DNA from: Candidatus Woesearchaeota archaeon
GTDB taxonomy: Archaea > Nanobdellota > Nanobdellia > Woesearchaeales > WJKL01
Assembly: GCA_019322535.1 (NCBI GenBank)
Contig: JAHWIM010000063.1
Coordinates: forward strand, 1 to 5,954
Length of the DNA: 5,954 bases
Reading direction: 5' to 3'
Part shown: in pieces, positions 1 through 5,239 of the stretch
Layout of the letters: each line of letters starts with the position of its first letter
How positions within the stretch are numbered: the first letter of the stretch is position 1
The notes under the pieces: model-generated
What the model saw: the letters and a program-made list of their open reading frames with translations, nothing else
The model's database searches: none
What the model was told of the DNA's origin: nothing
Position numbers and translations under genes: made by a program

Positions 1-25
1 GTTCTATAAGAGCGTCTTATAGGGC
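1..25 (+). repeat. Inverted repeat / hairpin upstream of rps13
   Basis: CTATAAGA at 4-11 is repeated as its exact reverse complement TCTTATAG at 15-22, separated by GCG. As RNA the stem can extend outward through two G-U pairs (3-23, 2-24) and a G-C pair (1-25), giving 11 pairs around a 3-base loop. It ends just before the TATA-like element at 27-34. It could be the tail of an upstream transcript, a regulator site, or chance in AT-rich DNA. The window edge prevents deciding whether the stem continues. Confidence 0.4.
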
Positions 26-26
26 A

Positions 27-34
27 GATAAATA
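27..34 (+). promoter_or_regulatory. Weak TATA-like element for rps13
   Basis: GATAAATA lies 20 bases before the rps13 ATG. There is no Shine-Dalgarno sequence between it and the start (a T-rich stretch then AAAA). The spacing resembles the better TATA boxes before the PP-loop gene and leuS in this window, so a near-leaderless transcript is possible. The match to the archaeal TTTAWATA consensus is imperfect. In many archaea rps13 is read through from upstream genes, so this may not be a real promoter. Confidence 0.35.
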
Positions 35-54
35 GAATTCTGGCTTTCTTAAAA

Positions 55-528
55 ATGGCTGAAAAAGAATTTAAACATTTAGTAAGAATTGCAAATACTG
101 ATTTAGATGGCAATAAACCAATAGCTTTTGCTCTAAGAAAAATAAAAGGAGTTGGATTCCAATTTGCTAATATTTTGTGCGGTTTAGCTAGTGTAGACAA
201 GGCTAAACAGACAGGTTATTTGGATGAAGCAGAAATTAGCAAGTTAGATGGGATAATTAAAGATACTTCTAAATTTAATTTACCTAGCTGGACTCTTAAT
301 AGAAGAAAGAATTATGAAGATAATGTTGATAAGCATTTAATAACTTCTGACTTAGACTTTACAATTGATAATGATATTAAGAAAATGAAGAAAATCAAAT
401 CCTACAGGGGAGTTAGACATATGTTTGGTTTACCTGTAAGGGGGCAGAGAACAAAAAGCAACTTTAGAAGAAATAAGGGAAAAGTCACAGGAGTTAAAAA
501 ATCCAAAGCAGGAAAGGCTGGCAAATAA
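55..528 (+). CDS. rps13: Small ribosomal subunit protein uS13
   Basis: This is uS13, which sits in the head of the 30S subunit, contacts 16S rRNA and takes part in the subunit bridge and P-site tRNA contacts. The 157 residues are close to the usual archaeal length. The N-terminal helix-two-turn-helix region (about 10-90) includes the IKGVG turn at 30-34. The family signature RGVRHMFGLPVRGQRTK lies at 118-134, followed by a basic Lys/Gly-rich tail. It opens the conserved archaeal rps13-rps4-rps11-rpoD order; rps4 begins 13 bases after its stop. No Shine-Dalgarno is visible before the ATG, unlike the internal genes of the cluster. The start matches the usual archaeal N-terminus just before the conserved HLVRIANTDLDG block. 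Confidence 0.97.
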   Translation: MAEKEFKHLVRIANTDLDGNKPIAFALRKIKGVGFQFANILCGLASVDKAKQTGYLDEAEISKLDGIIKDTSKFNLPSWTLNRRKNYEDNVDKHLITSDLDFTIDNDIKKMKKIKSYRGVRHMFGLPVRGQRTKSNFRRNKGKVTGVKKSKAGKAGK

Positions 529-530
529 AC

Positions 531-535
531 GGTGA
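531..535 (+). promoter_or_regulatory. Shine-Dalgarno for rps4
   Basis: GGTGA, complementary to the archaeal 16S 3' end (...ATCACCTCC), lies 6 bases before the rps4 ATG in the 13-base gap after rps13. It supports the start at 542. Confidence 0.7.
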
Positions 536-541
536 ATATTA

Positions 542-1195
542 ATGGGAGATCCAAGAAGAATAAGAAAAAAATTTTCTGGACCATCACATCCTTGGCAAAA
601 GGAGAGAATTGATGAGGAAAAAGAATTTTTGAAAGAGTATGGTCTAAAGAATAAAAGCGAAGTCTGGAAAGCTGATTCTAAGTTAAGAAGTTTTAAAAAA
701 CAAGTTAAGAAACTTATTAGAACTAAAACAGAACAAAGTGAAAAAGAAAAAGTTCAGCTTTTGACAAAATTAGTCAATTTAGGTGTTTTACCAGAAAATG
801 CAGGAGTAGAAGATGTTCTTGGACTTAGTATCAAAGATATTTTAGAAAGAAGATTACAAAGTGTTATTCTTAGAAAAGGCCTTGCTAGAAGCGTGAAACA
901 AGCAAGACAATTTATAACACATCAACATATAATGATTAATAATAAAAAAATAACTGCTCCTGGTTTTTTAGTTCCAAAAGGATTGGAAGATGCTATCTCT
1001 TTTTCAACGTCATCTAGTTTGTTTAGCACTGAACATCCAGAGAGAGCAGTAGAGAAGAAAAAACTTGCTCCAAAAGAAAAGAAAAAGAAGGAAGCACCTA
1101 AGAAGAAAACAGAAGAGAAAAAAACAAAGCCAAAAAAAGCTGAACAAAAGAAAGTAAAAGAAGAAAAGAAAGTTGAGGAGAAAAAAGTAAAATGA
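542..1195 (+). CDS. rps4: Small ribosomal subunit protein uS4 with long Lys/Glu-rich C-terminal tail
   Basis: uS4 is a primary 16S rRNA-binding protein that nucleates assembly of the 30S body. The N-terminus ([17 protein letters not shown] at 2-18) is typical of archaeal uS4. The S4 RNA-binding domain spans about 102-150, with the [19 protein letters not shown] core at 104-122. At 217 residues it is longer than the roughly 180 usual for archaea. The excess is a tail at 171-217 made of 24 Lys and 10 Glu in 47 residues, expected to be disordered or a charged helix and encoded by a strongly purine-rich stretch. The coding frame runs through the tail without a break, and the gene ends in an ATGA overlap with the rps11 start, so the tail is not a frameshift artefact of a distant stop. 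Confidence 0.96.
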   Translation: MGDPRRIRKKFSGPSHPWQKERIDEEKEFLKEYGLKNKSEVWKADSKLRSFKKQVKKLIRTKTEQSEKEKVQLLTKLVNLGVLPENAGVEDVLGLSIKDILERRLQSVILRKGLARSVKQARQFITHQHIMINNKKITAPGFLVPKGLEDAISFSTSSSLFSTEHPERAVEKKKLAPKEKKKKEAPKKKTEEKKTKPKKAEQKKVKEEKKVEEKKVK

Positions 1196-1596
1196 TAAGG
1201 AGAGAAGGAGGAATGAAATGGGGAATTGCTCATATTTATAGCAGTTATAATAATACTATTATCCATATTACAGATGTTACTGGAACAGAAACCATTGCAA
1301 AGTCAAGCGGAGGCCAAGTTGTCAAAGCTGACAGAATGGAATCTTCACCAACTGCTGCCATGGTTGCTGCTAAAAAAGTAGCTGAAATTGCTCTTGATAA
1401 TGGAATAACTGGAATTCATGTTAAGATAAAGGCTCCTGGCGGTCATAATGGTCCTACTAATCCTGGGCCTGGAGCACAGGCTGCTGTAAGAGCATTATCA
1501 AGAATGGGTTTAAGAATTGGAATTATTGAAGATGTAACACCTATACCTCACGACGGTTGCAGAAAAAAAGGAGGTAGGAGAGGCCGGAGGGTATAA
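1192..1596 (+). CDS. rps11: Small ribosomal subunit protein uS11
   Basis: uS11 lines the 30S platform near the mRNA exit (E site) region. Conserved blocks are [20 protein letters not shown] at 9-28, the [11 protein letters not shown] block at 38-48, [16 protein letters not shown] at 91-106 and the basic end [18 protein letters not shown] at 114-131. Length (134) is normal for archaea. The start at 1192 overlaps the rps4 stop as ATGA and has GAGGAG (1175-1180) 11 bases upstream. An in-frame ATG at 1213 would remove seven residues and leave only Met before KWG. I prefer 1192 because archaeal homologues usually have several residues before KWG, but the choice is not secure. The last codons (RRGRRV) carry the Shine-Dalgarno of rpoD. 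Confidence 0.96.
   Translation: MIRREGGMKWGIAHIYSSYNNTIIHITDVTGTETIAKSSGGQVVKADRMESSPTAAMVAAKKVAEIALDNGITGIHVKIKAPGGHNGPTNPGPGAQAAVRALSRMGLRIGIIEDVTPIPHDGCRKKGGRRGRRV
1199..1211 (+). promoter_or_regulatory. Purine-rich Shine-Dalgarno-like stretch inside the start of rps11
   Basis: GGAGAG at 1199-1204 lies 8 bases before the in-frame ATG at 1213, and GGAGG at 1207-1211 lies only 1 base before it. GGAGG is instead 6 bases before an out-of-frame ATG at 1218, which would give only a seven-codon peptide. These motifs make the true rps11 start (1192 or 1213) uncertain. Confidence 0.4.
1586..1591 (+). promoter_or_regulatory. Shine-Dalgarno for rpoD
   Basis: GGAGGG lies within the last codons of rps11, 7 bases before the rpoD ATG. 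It supports the start at 1599 and translation from the shared mRNA. Confidence 0.75.
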
Positions 1597-1598
1597 AA

Positions 1599-2384
1599 AT
1601 GGATATATCTGTCTTAGAAAAAGTCAAAGAAAAAGGAAAGCTTAGTTTTTTAATTAAGGGAATCAATGCTACATTAGCTAATACACTTAGAAGAATGATT
1701 GTTGAAGAAGTTCCAACAATGGCGATAGAAGATGTAGAATTTAGAGATAATAGTTCTGCATTATATGATGAAATAGTTGCACATAGACTAGGATTAATGC
1801 CTTTATCAACAGATTTGAAGAGCTATAATCTACCTGTAGAATGTAAATGCAAAGGAAAAGGTTGTGCTAGATGTCAACTAAAGATGACATTAAGTACAAA
1901 GAAAAGCGGGATGGTTTATGCTAGTGAAATTAAGACAAGGGATGCAAAAGTAAAACCAGTTTATCCAAAGATGCCTATTGTTAAATTGTTAAAAGGGCAA
2001 AAAGTAGAACTTGAAGCTGTTGCGGTTCTTGGACAAGGAAAAAACCATTCTAAATGGACTCCTGGTTTGGTTTATTACAAGGCTTATCCTTTGGTTGAAT
2101 TAAGCAGCAAAGCAACGAGTTGTGAGAAAGCTGCAAAAGCATGCCCTGTGAATGTTTATGATTTTAAAGATGGAAAATTAAGTATAAATGACAAGAATTT
2201 ATTGAAGTGTCATTTATGCAAAGCATGTGTTGATGCTTGTGATGGGATTAAAGTAGTTGGAAGCAAAACAGATTTTATTTTTAATATTGAAAGCTGGGGT
2301 CAATTAGATCCTAGAGATATAGTAAAAGAAGCAGCAGATAGACTCACAAAGAAATGTGAGTTATTTGTTAAAGGGCTCAAGTAA
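1599..2384 (+). CDS. rpo3: DNA-directed RNA polymerase subunit Rpo3 (subunit D) with Fe-S domain
   Basis: This is the archaeal counterpart of bacterial alpha and eukaryotic Rpb3; the older name rpoD must not be confused with a sigma factor. With Rpo11, Rpo10 and Rpo12 it forms the platform on which the polymerase assembles. The dimerisation domain begins with SFLIKGINATLANTLRR (16-32). A zinc-type motif, C82-x-C84-x4-C89-x2-C92, sits in the inserted domain. A ferredoxin-like domain follows at about 170-220, with C175, C182, C204, C207, C210 and C214. Compared with a two-cluster ferredoxin, the first motif keeps only its second and last cysteines, while the second motif is complete. This leaves one full [4Fe-4S] ligand set (C182, C204, C207, C210) plus a spare pair, C175 and C214. 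As I recall, the Sulfolobus D subunit has the same spacing, with the spare pair as a disulfide. It starts 2 bases after the rps11 stop. Confidence 0.97.
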   Translation: MDISVLEKVKEKGKLSFLIKGINATLANTLRRMIVEEVPTMAIEDVEFRDNSSALYDEIVAHRLGLMPLSTDLKSYNLPVECKCKGKGCARCQLKMTLSTKKSGMVYASEIKTRDAKVKPVYPKMPIVKLLKGQKVELEAVAVLGQGKNHSKWTPGLVYYKAYPLVELSSKATSCEKAAKACPVNVYDFKDGKLSINDKNLLKCHLCKACVDACDGIKVVGSKTDFIFNIESWGQLDPRDIVKEAADRLTKKCELFVKGLK

Positions 2385-2388
2385 GCAT

Positions 2389-2410
2389 CCTCACAAACAA
2401 GTTTGCGAGG
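2389..2410 (+). other. Leader hairpin overlapping the tRNA-Leu 5' acceptor strand
   Basis: CCTCACAAAC (2389-2398) can pair with GTTTGCGAGG (2401-2410) with one A-C mismatch (2393-2406). The inner C-G pair would enclose only two bases, so a 4-base loop CAAG is more realistic. The right arm includes the first six bases of the tRNA acceptor stem (2405-2410), so this hairpin and the mature tRNA fold exclude each other. No T-run follows, so it is not a terminator. It may influence 5' processing of the precursor, or be chance. Confidence 0.45.
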
Positions 2411-2488
2411 GTGCCGGAGTGGCCAAACGGGCATGGTTGAGGGCCATGTGGCTTAGTGCCTACGCGAGTTCGAACCTCGTCCCTCGCA
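2405..2488 (+). tRNA. tRNA-Leu (anticodon GAG)
   Basis: The full cloverleaf can be drawn. The acceptor GCGAGGG (2405-2411) pairs perfectly with CCCTCGC (2481-2487), and the discriminator is A2488. The D stem CCG (2414-2416) pairs with CGG (2428-2430). The anticodon stem CATGG/CCATG encloses the 7-base loop TTGAGGG, with GAG at 2439-2441, decoding CUC and CUU. A long variable arm (2449-2463) with a 3-bp stem GGC/GCC marks a type II tRNA, as expected for leucine. The T arm GCGAG-TTCGAAC-CTCGT includes one G-U pair. The loop has normal size, so there is no intron at the usual site, and CCA is not encoded (TCA follows the discriminator). It lies between rpoD and rpl18e, with no clear promoter of its own, and is probably cut out of the operon transcript. 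A tRNA-Leu before rpl18e is also known in haloarchaea. Confidence 0.96.
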
Positions 2489-2505
2489 TCACGCTTTAGG
2501 TTAAA

Positions 2506-2865
2506 ATGAAACGCACAGGACCAACAAATCCAGAATTGAAAAATTTAATTGGAGAATTAAGGAAAAAAAGTAGAGAGCACGAGGTTAATTTATGGAGCAG
2601 AGTGGCTGAAGATCTAGAAAAATCAACTAGGCAGAGAAGAATTGTTAATTTGTATAAAATAAATAAATATACAAAAGATAAAGAGACAATAGTTGTTCCT
2701 GGGAAAGTTTTGGGAGTAGGTGAGTTAGATCATAATGTTATTGTTGCTGCATTTAAGTTTTCAGGATCTGCTCTTGAGAAAATCAATAAAGTTGGAAAAG
2801 CAATAACAATTAATGAATTAATAAAAGAAAGCCCTAAAGGAAAAAGGATAAGGATTATAGGTTAG
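2506..2865 (+). CDS. rpl18e: Large ribosomal subunit protein eL18
   Basis: eL18 is a 50S protein shared by archaea and eukaryotes and absent from bacteria, so it supports an archaeal host directly. Its fold is related to uL15. The 119 residues match the usual archaeal length of about 120. Recognisable blocks are the TGPTNPEL start (4-11), the signature VVPGKVLGVGELDH (63-76) followed by AAFKFS (81-86), and the family's typical basic C-terminus ending in RIIG. The gene starts 17 bases after the tRNA-Leu. AGGT at 2498-2501, 4 bases before the ATG, is a modest Shine-Dalgarno. The rpl13 gene follows after 5 bases, so the two are co-transcribed. Confidence 0.96.
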   Translation: MKRTGPTNPELKNLIGELRKKSREHEVNLWSRVAEDLEKSTRQRRIVNLYKINKYTKDKETIVVPGKVLGVGELDHNVIVAAFKFSGSALEKINKVGKAITINELIKESPKGKRIRIIG

Positions 2866-2870
2866 CTAAA

Positions 2871-3287
2871 ATGATAATAGACGCAACTGATCTTTTGTTA
2901 GGAAGAATGGCAAGTTTTATAGCTAAAAAAGCATTGCTTGGAGAAAAAATAGATGTTATTAATTGTGAAAAGGCAATGATATCAGGAAGTAAAGCAAATG
3001 TTATTGAGAAATATAAGAAAAGGCAAATAAGGGGCAATACTTTCAAAGGTCCTTTTTATCCAAGAAAGCCAAACATGTTTGTTAGGAGAGCAATAAGAGG
3101 AATGCTACCTTATAAAAGACAAGGCGGAAGAAAAGCTTATGAAGGAATTAAGTGCTATACAGGCGTTCCTGACACTCTTAAGGATAAGAAAGCAGAAACT
3201 ATTGAAAATGCCCATATTAAAAAACTACCTTATTTAAAATATGTCGAGGTTAGCAGAATTTGTAAAGAAACAGGTGCAAAATGGTAA
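2871..3287 (+). CDS. rpl13: Large ribosomal subunit protein uL13
   Basis: uL13 is an early-assembling 50S protein that binds 23S rRNA. The N-terminus IIDATDLLLGRMAS (2-15) and VINCEKAMISGSK (29-41) are typical. The archaeal/eukaryotic blocks GPFYPRKPN (60-68), VRRAIRGMLPYK (71-82) and GRKAYEGIKCYTGVP (86-100) are all present. At 138 residues it has normal length. AGGT (2859-2862) lies 8 bases before the ATG and overlaps the end of rpl18e; both genes are preceded by the same TAGGTTA string. Its last 7 bases overlap the start of rps9, suggesting coupled translation. Confidence 0.97.
   Translation: MIIDATDLLLGRMASFIAKKALLGEKIDVINCEKAMISGSKANVIEKYKKRQIRGNTFKGPFYPRKPNMFVRRAIRGMLPYKRQGGRKAYEGIKCYTGVPDTLKDKKAETIENAHIKKLPYLKYVEVSRICKETGAKW
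3272..3276 (+). promoter_or_regulatory. Shine-Dalgarno for rps9 inside rpl13
   Basis: AGGTG in the last codons of rpl13 is 4 bases before the rps9 ATG and supports the overlapping start at 3281. Confidence 0.7.
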
Positions 3288-3679
3288 AATTAATTAAAAC
3301 AACTGGGAAAAGAAAAAGAGCAGTTGCTAGAGCAGTTTTAAGACCAGGTAAGGGTGTTGTTAAAATTAATAATAATTTGATGGATTTGTATCAACCAGAC
3401 ATGGCGAGATTAAAGCTACAAGAGCCATTAATTTTAGCAGGAGATGTTGCTAAAACAGTTGATGTTAGCATAAATGTATTTGGCGGGGGATACATGGCTC
3501 AAGCAGAAGCAGCTAGATTAGCTCTTGCCAAAGCATTAGTAAAACACACTAAAAGATTAGAAAAACCTTTTTCAGATTATGACAGACATTTATTAGTTGC
3601 TGATGTCAGAAGAAAAGAAACACGCAAGCCAAACACACATGGCAAAGCAAGATCAAAAAGACAAAAATCATACAGGTGA
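3281..3679 (+). CDS. rps9: Small ribosomal subunit protein uS9
   Basis: uS9 sits in the 30S head, and its C-terminal tail reaches the P-site tRNA anticodon. The start TTGKRKRAVARA (7-18), the FGGGYMAQAEAARLALAKAL block (67-86), DRHLLVADVRRKETRK (101-116) and the basic end with terminal SYR (130-132) match archaeal/eukaryotic uS9. The AQ in place of bacterial GQ after GGG is normal for this branch. The universally conserved final arginine is present, so the protein is intact. It overlaps rpl13 by 7 bases, and its last Arg and stop codons form part of the rpoN Shine-Dalgarno. Confidence 0.97.
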   Translation: MVKLIKTTGKRKRAVARAVLRPGKGVVKINNNLMDLYQPDMARLKLQEPLILAGDVAKTVDVSINVFGGGYMAQAEAARLALAKALVKHTKRLEKPFSDYDRHLLVADVRRKETRKPNTHGKARSKRQKSYR

Positions 3680-3680
3680 T
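3674..3680 (+). promoter_or_regulatory. Strong Shine-Dalgarno for rpoN across the rps9 stop
   Basis: AGGTGAT matches seven bases of the archaeal consensus and lies 6 bases before the rpoN ATG. It overlaps the last Arg codon (AGG) and stop (TGA) of rps9, so termination and re-initiation are close together. Confidence 0.8.
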
Positions 3681-3686
3681 TAAAAA

Positions 3687-3878
3687 ATGATAATTCCAAT
3701 AAGATGCTGGAGCTGTGGAAAACCAATTGCACATTTGTGGGAGAAATATACTGAAAGTGCTGGAGAAGATAGAAAAAAGATTTTGGATGAATTAGGATTA
3801 GATAGATATTGTTGCCGAGCAACTTTCTTAGGACAAGTTGATTTGATAGACCTTTCTGGACAGTTTAAAAAGTTTTAA
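3687..3878 (+). CDS. rpo10: DNA-directed RNA polymerase subunit Rpo10 (subunit N)
   Basis: Rpo10 is the archaeal counterpart of Rpb10, a small zinc-bundle protein that joins Rpo3 to the large polymerase subunit. The 63 residues are the usual size. MIIPIRCWSCGKPI (1-14) gives the first ligand pair C7-x2-C10, and RYCCR (40-44) gives the adjacent pair C42 and C43. LDELGLDRY before the CC pair is typical. The segment after it reads YCCRATFLGQVDLID, whereas the family usually has YCCRRM followed by a short hydrophobic stretch and HVDLID-like residues, so the second arginine and the methionine are replaced. Zinc ligands are intact. It follows rps9 after 7 bases. The enclosed stop overlaps the TATA-like box of the next gene, and rpoK, the usual neighbour, is absent. 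Confidence 0.95.
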   Translation: MIIPIRCWSCGKPIAHLWEKYTESAGEDRKKILDELGLDRYCCRATFLGQVDLIDLSGQFKKF

Positions 3879-3881
3879 ATA
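3874..3881 (+). promoter_or_regulatory. TATA box for the PP-loop gene
   Basis: TTTAAATA matches the archaeal TATA consensus TTTAWATA. It ends 22 bases before the ATG at 3904, which puts the expected transcription start at or next to the start codon. It overlaps the last codons and stop of rpoN. No Shine-Dalgarno is present, so the mRNA would be leaderless. Confidence 0.65.
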
Positions 3882-3890
3882 AATTAACTT

Positions 3891-3903
3891 CTTTCTTTTT
3901 TTT
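3891..3903 (+). terminator. Oligo-T transcription terminator after rpoN
   Basis: CTTTCTTTTTTTT ends in eight consecutive T directly before the ATG at 3904. Archaeal RNA polymerase terminates at such T-rich non-template tracts without needing a hairpin, so this is a likely end for the ribosomal-protein transcript. It sits between the TATA box and start of the next gene. Confidence 0.55.
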
Positions 3904-5229
3904 ATGAGGGTGGTTGTTAGAGAAGCCCCTAAAGGGCTTGTTTTTAATTTTAATAAAAGAAATTTTAGATTAACTTATCCTAGAAGTATTTGGAAATCTT
4001 ATTCTGGCAGAGATTTTTGGAAAGATAATGTCACTGGTTTATTGACAATTTGCAGCCCTCTTGTTGCTGGATTTGATGAGGTTAAATATAATACAGCAAC
4101 TCCTTTTTTTAACAAAGAATTTAGGAAGATGGTTTTGAGAGATATTCCTTCTGCTGTTGAGGATTATAAAGACAAAACAAAAGAAACTATTGATAGATTT
4201 TTTAAAATAAAGTATGGATTTAAAAGCAAGGTTACAAAGAAGCCTTTTTTTGAAGAAGATACTGAAGAAAAAGCAGTTATTCCTATTTCTTTTGGAAAAG
4301 ATAGTCTGTTGACTTTAGGTGTTTGTAAAGAAATTGGTTTAGAGCCAAATTGTTTTTATGTAAATGATACTGTTTCTCCAACAGAAAACAGAATCAAGAT
4401 AAAAGCTGGAAAAAAGATTGCTGAGAAAGAAGGGATAAGATTTGATGTTGTTTTGAACGAAGTTGAAAATCTTAATGATTTTGAATTTTGGAATAAAGGA
4501 GAGAGTTGTGTTGGATATGGCCATTTAATTACAAGTTTTGGATTTTTGGCTTTGCCTTTATGTGCTAGTTATAAAGCAAAGTACATAATGATGGGAAATG
4601 AAGGAGATTTAAATGAACAATTTAGAAATAAAGATGGTTTTTGGACTTATGCAAGCTATGACCAGACTATCCACGGAACAAGAAATTTGAGCAGATTGAT
4701 TGAAAAAGCAACTAGGAAAAAGGTTTTTGTGAAAAGCGTTATTGAGCCTTTAAGTGATATTGCAATAATGAAAATATTGCATAATAGATATAAGAAATTA
4801 GGTAAGTTTCAGATAAGTTGCGCTTGTTTAGATGCTGTTGATGAACCAAGATGGTGTTATAGATGCACTAGTTGTGCTTTTCTTTTTACTGTAGCAAAAG
4901 GAGTTGGAGTTGATCCCAGGGAACTTGGATTTAAGAGAAATATGTTTGATAAGAAATTCTTAAGATATCATTTATTGTTTTCTGACAAAGAAGCTGATAG
5001 ATATGATAAAGGCAAAGAAATTGAAGAACAAGACATGTTTGCTTTTTATCTTGCTTATAAAAATGGAGCAAAAGGTTATTTGATGAATTTATTTAAGAAA
5101 AGGTTTTTGAAAGAAGCTAAGAGTAAAGAAGATAAATTATATAAGAAATATTTTAAGATTGGTAAGTTTGTTAATTATCCTAAACAGAAAGAAGAGATTT
5201 TAAGTATTTACAGGGAAGAATTGAAGTAA
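3904..5229 (+). CDS. PP-loop ATPase of unknown specificity with QueC-like cysteine motif (possibly MurL-like)
   Basis: I recognise the fold class but not the exact gene. An N-terminal region of about 120 residues matches nothing I know. It is followed by PIPISFGKDSLLTLGV-type sequence with the PP-loop S129-F-G-K-D-S134, which binds ATP in N-type ATP pyrophosphatases that activate a substrate by adenylation. The usual SGGKDS has Gly where this has Phe130. A second conserved-looking motif is MMGNEGD (229-235). C308-x9-C318-x2-C321-x2-C324, with C306 nearby, resembles the zinc site of QueC (preQ0 synthase). The total of 441 residues, the N-terminal domain and the GNE then CxxCxxC order also recall MurL, the ATP-dependent UDP-MurNAc-L-Ala-L-Glu epimerase. 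The basic C-terminal 80 residues are Lys/Tyr/Phe rich. No signal peptide or membrane segment is seen, so it is cytoplasmic. It appears to be transcribed alone from its own promoter. PP-loop membership is fairly sure; substrate is open. Confidence 0.75.
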   Translation: MRVVVREAPKGLVFNFNKRNFRLTYPRSIWKSYSGRDFWKDNVTGLLTICSPLVAGFDEVKYNTATPFFNKEFRKMVLRDIPSAVEDYKDKTKETIDRFFKIKYGFKSKVTKKPFFEEDTEEKAVIPISFGKDSLLTLGVCKEIGLEPNCFYVNDTVSPTENRIKIKAGKKIAEKEGIRFDVVLNEVENLNDFEFWNKGESCVGYGHLITSFGFLALPLCASYKAKYIMMGNEGDLNEQFRNKDGFWTYASYDQTIHGTRNLSRLIEKATRKKVFVKSVIEPLSDIAIMKILHNRYKKLGKFQISCACLDAVDEPRWCYRCTSCAFLFTVAKGVGVDPRELGFKRNMFDKKFLRYHLLFSDKEADRYDKGKEIEEQDMFAFYLAYKNGAKGYLMNLFKKRFLKEAKSKEDKLYKKYFKIGKFVNYPKQKEEILSIYREELK

Positions 5230-5231
5230 GA

Positions 5232-5239
5232 TTTATAAA
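5232..5239 (+). promoter_or_regulatory. TATA box for leuS
   Basis: TTTATAAA follows the stop of the PP-loop gene by 2 bases and ends 23 bases before the leuS ATG, the distance expected if transcription begins at the start codon. The gap has no Shine-Dalgarno. A second similar string, TTTATAAT at 5243-5250, is too close to the ATG to place a start upstream of the gene. Confidence 0.65.

Noticed and set aside
3..35. Possible C-terminal tail of an upstream gene (frame open from base 3 to the TAG at 33-35, reading SIRASYRADK)
   Set aside because: Eleven codons at a window edge cannot be assigned. Another frame ends in TAG at 20-22, and no recognisable protein end is seen, although a gene such as cbf5/truB often precedes rps13 in archaea.
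402..587. Minus-strand open frame opposite the end of rps13
   Set aside because: It lies wholly opposite well-supported ribosomal genes and shows no motif, promoter or Shine-Dalgarno.
922..1266. Minus-strand open frame rich in Phe and Ser
   Set aside because: It is the antisense shadow of the Lys/Glu-rich uS4 tail and has low-complexity composition with no family motif.
2437..2443. Archaeal intron or split tRNA at the tRNA-Leu anticodon
   Set aside because: The anticodon loop has exactly seven bases and all arms pair without an insertion.
2855..3046. Minus-strand open frame opposite rpl13, hydrophobic
   Set aside because: Its hydrophobic look comes from reading the complement of Lys/Ile-rich coding sequence; uL13 explains the region fully.
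3577..3822. Minus-strand open frame opposite rps9 and rpoN
   Set aside because: It spans two conserved genes on the other strand and has no recognisable features.
4339..4524. Minus-strand open frame inside the PP-loop gene
   Set aside because: It is short, antisense to a clear coding frame and without motif.
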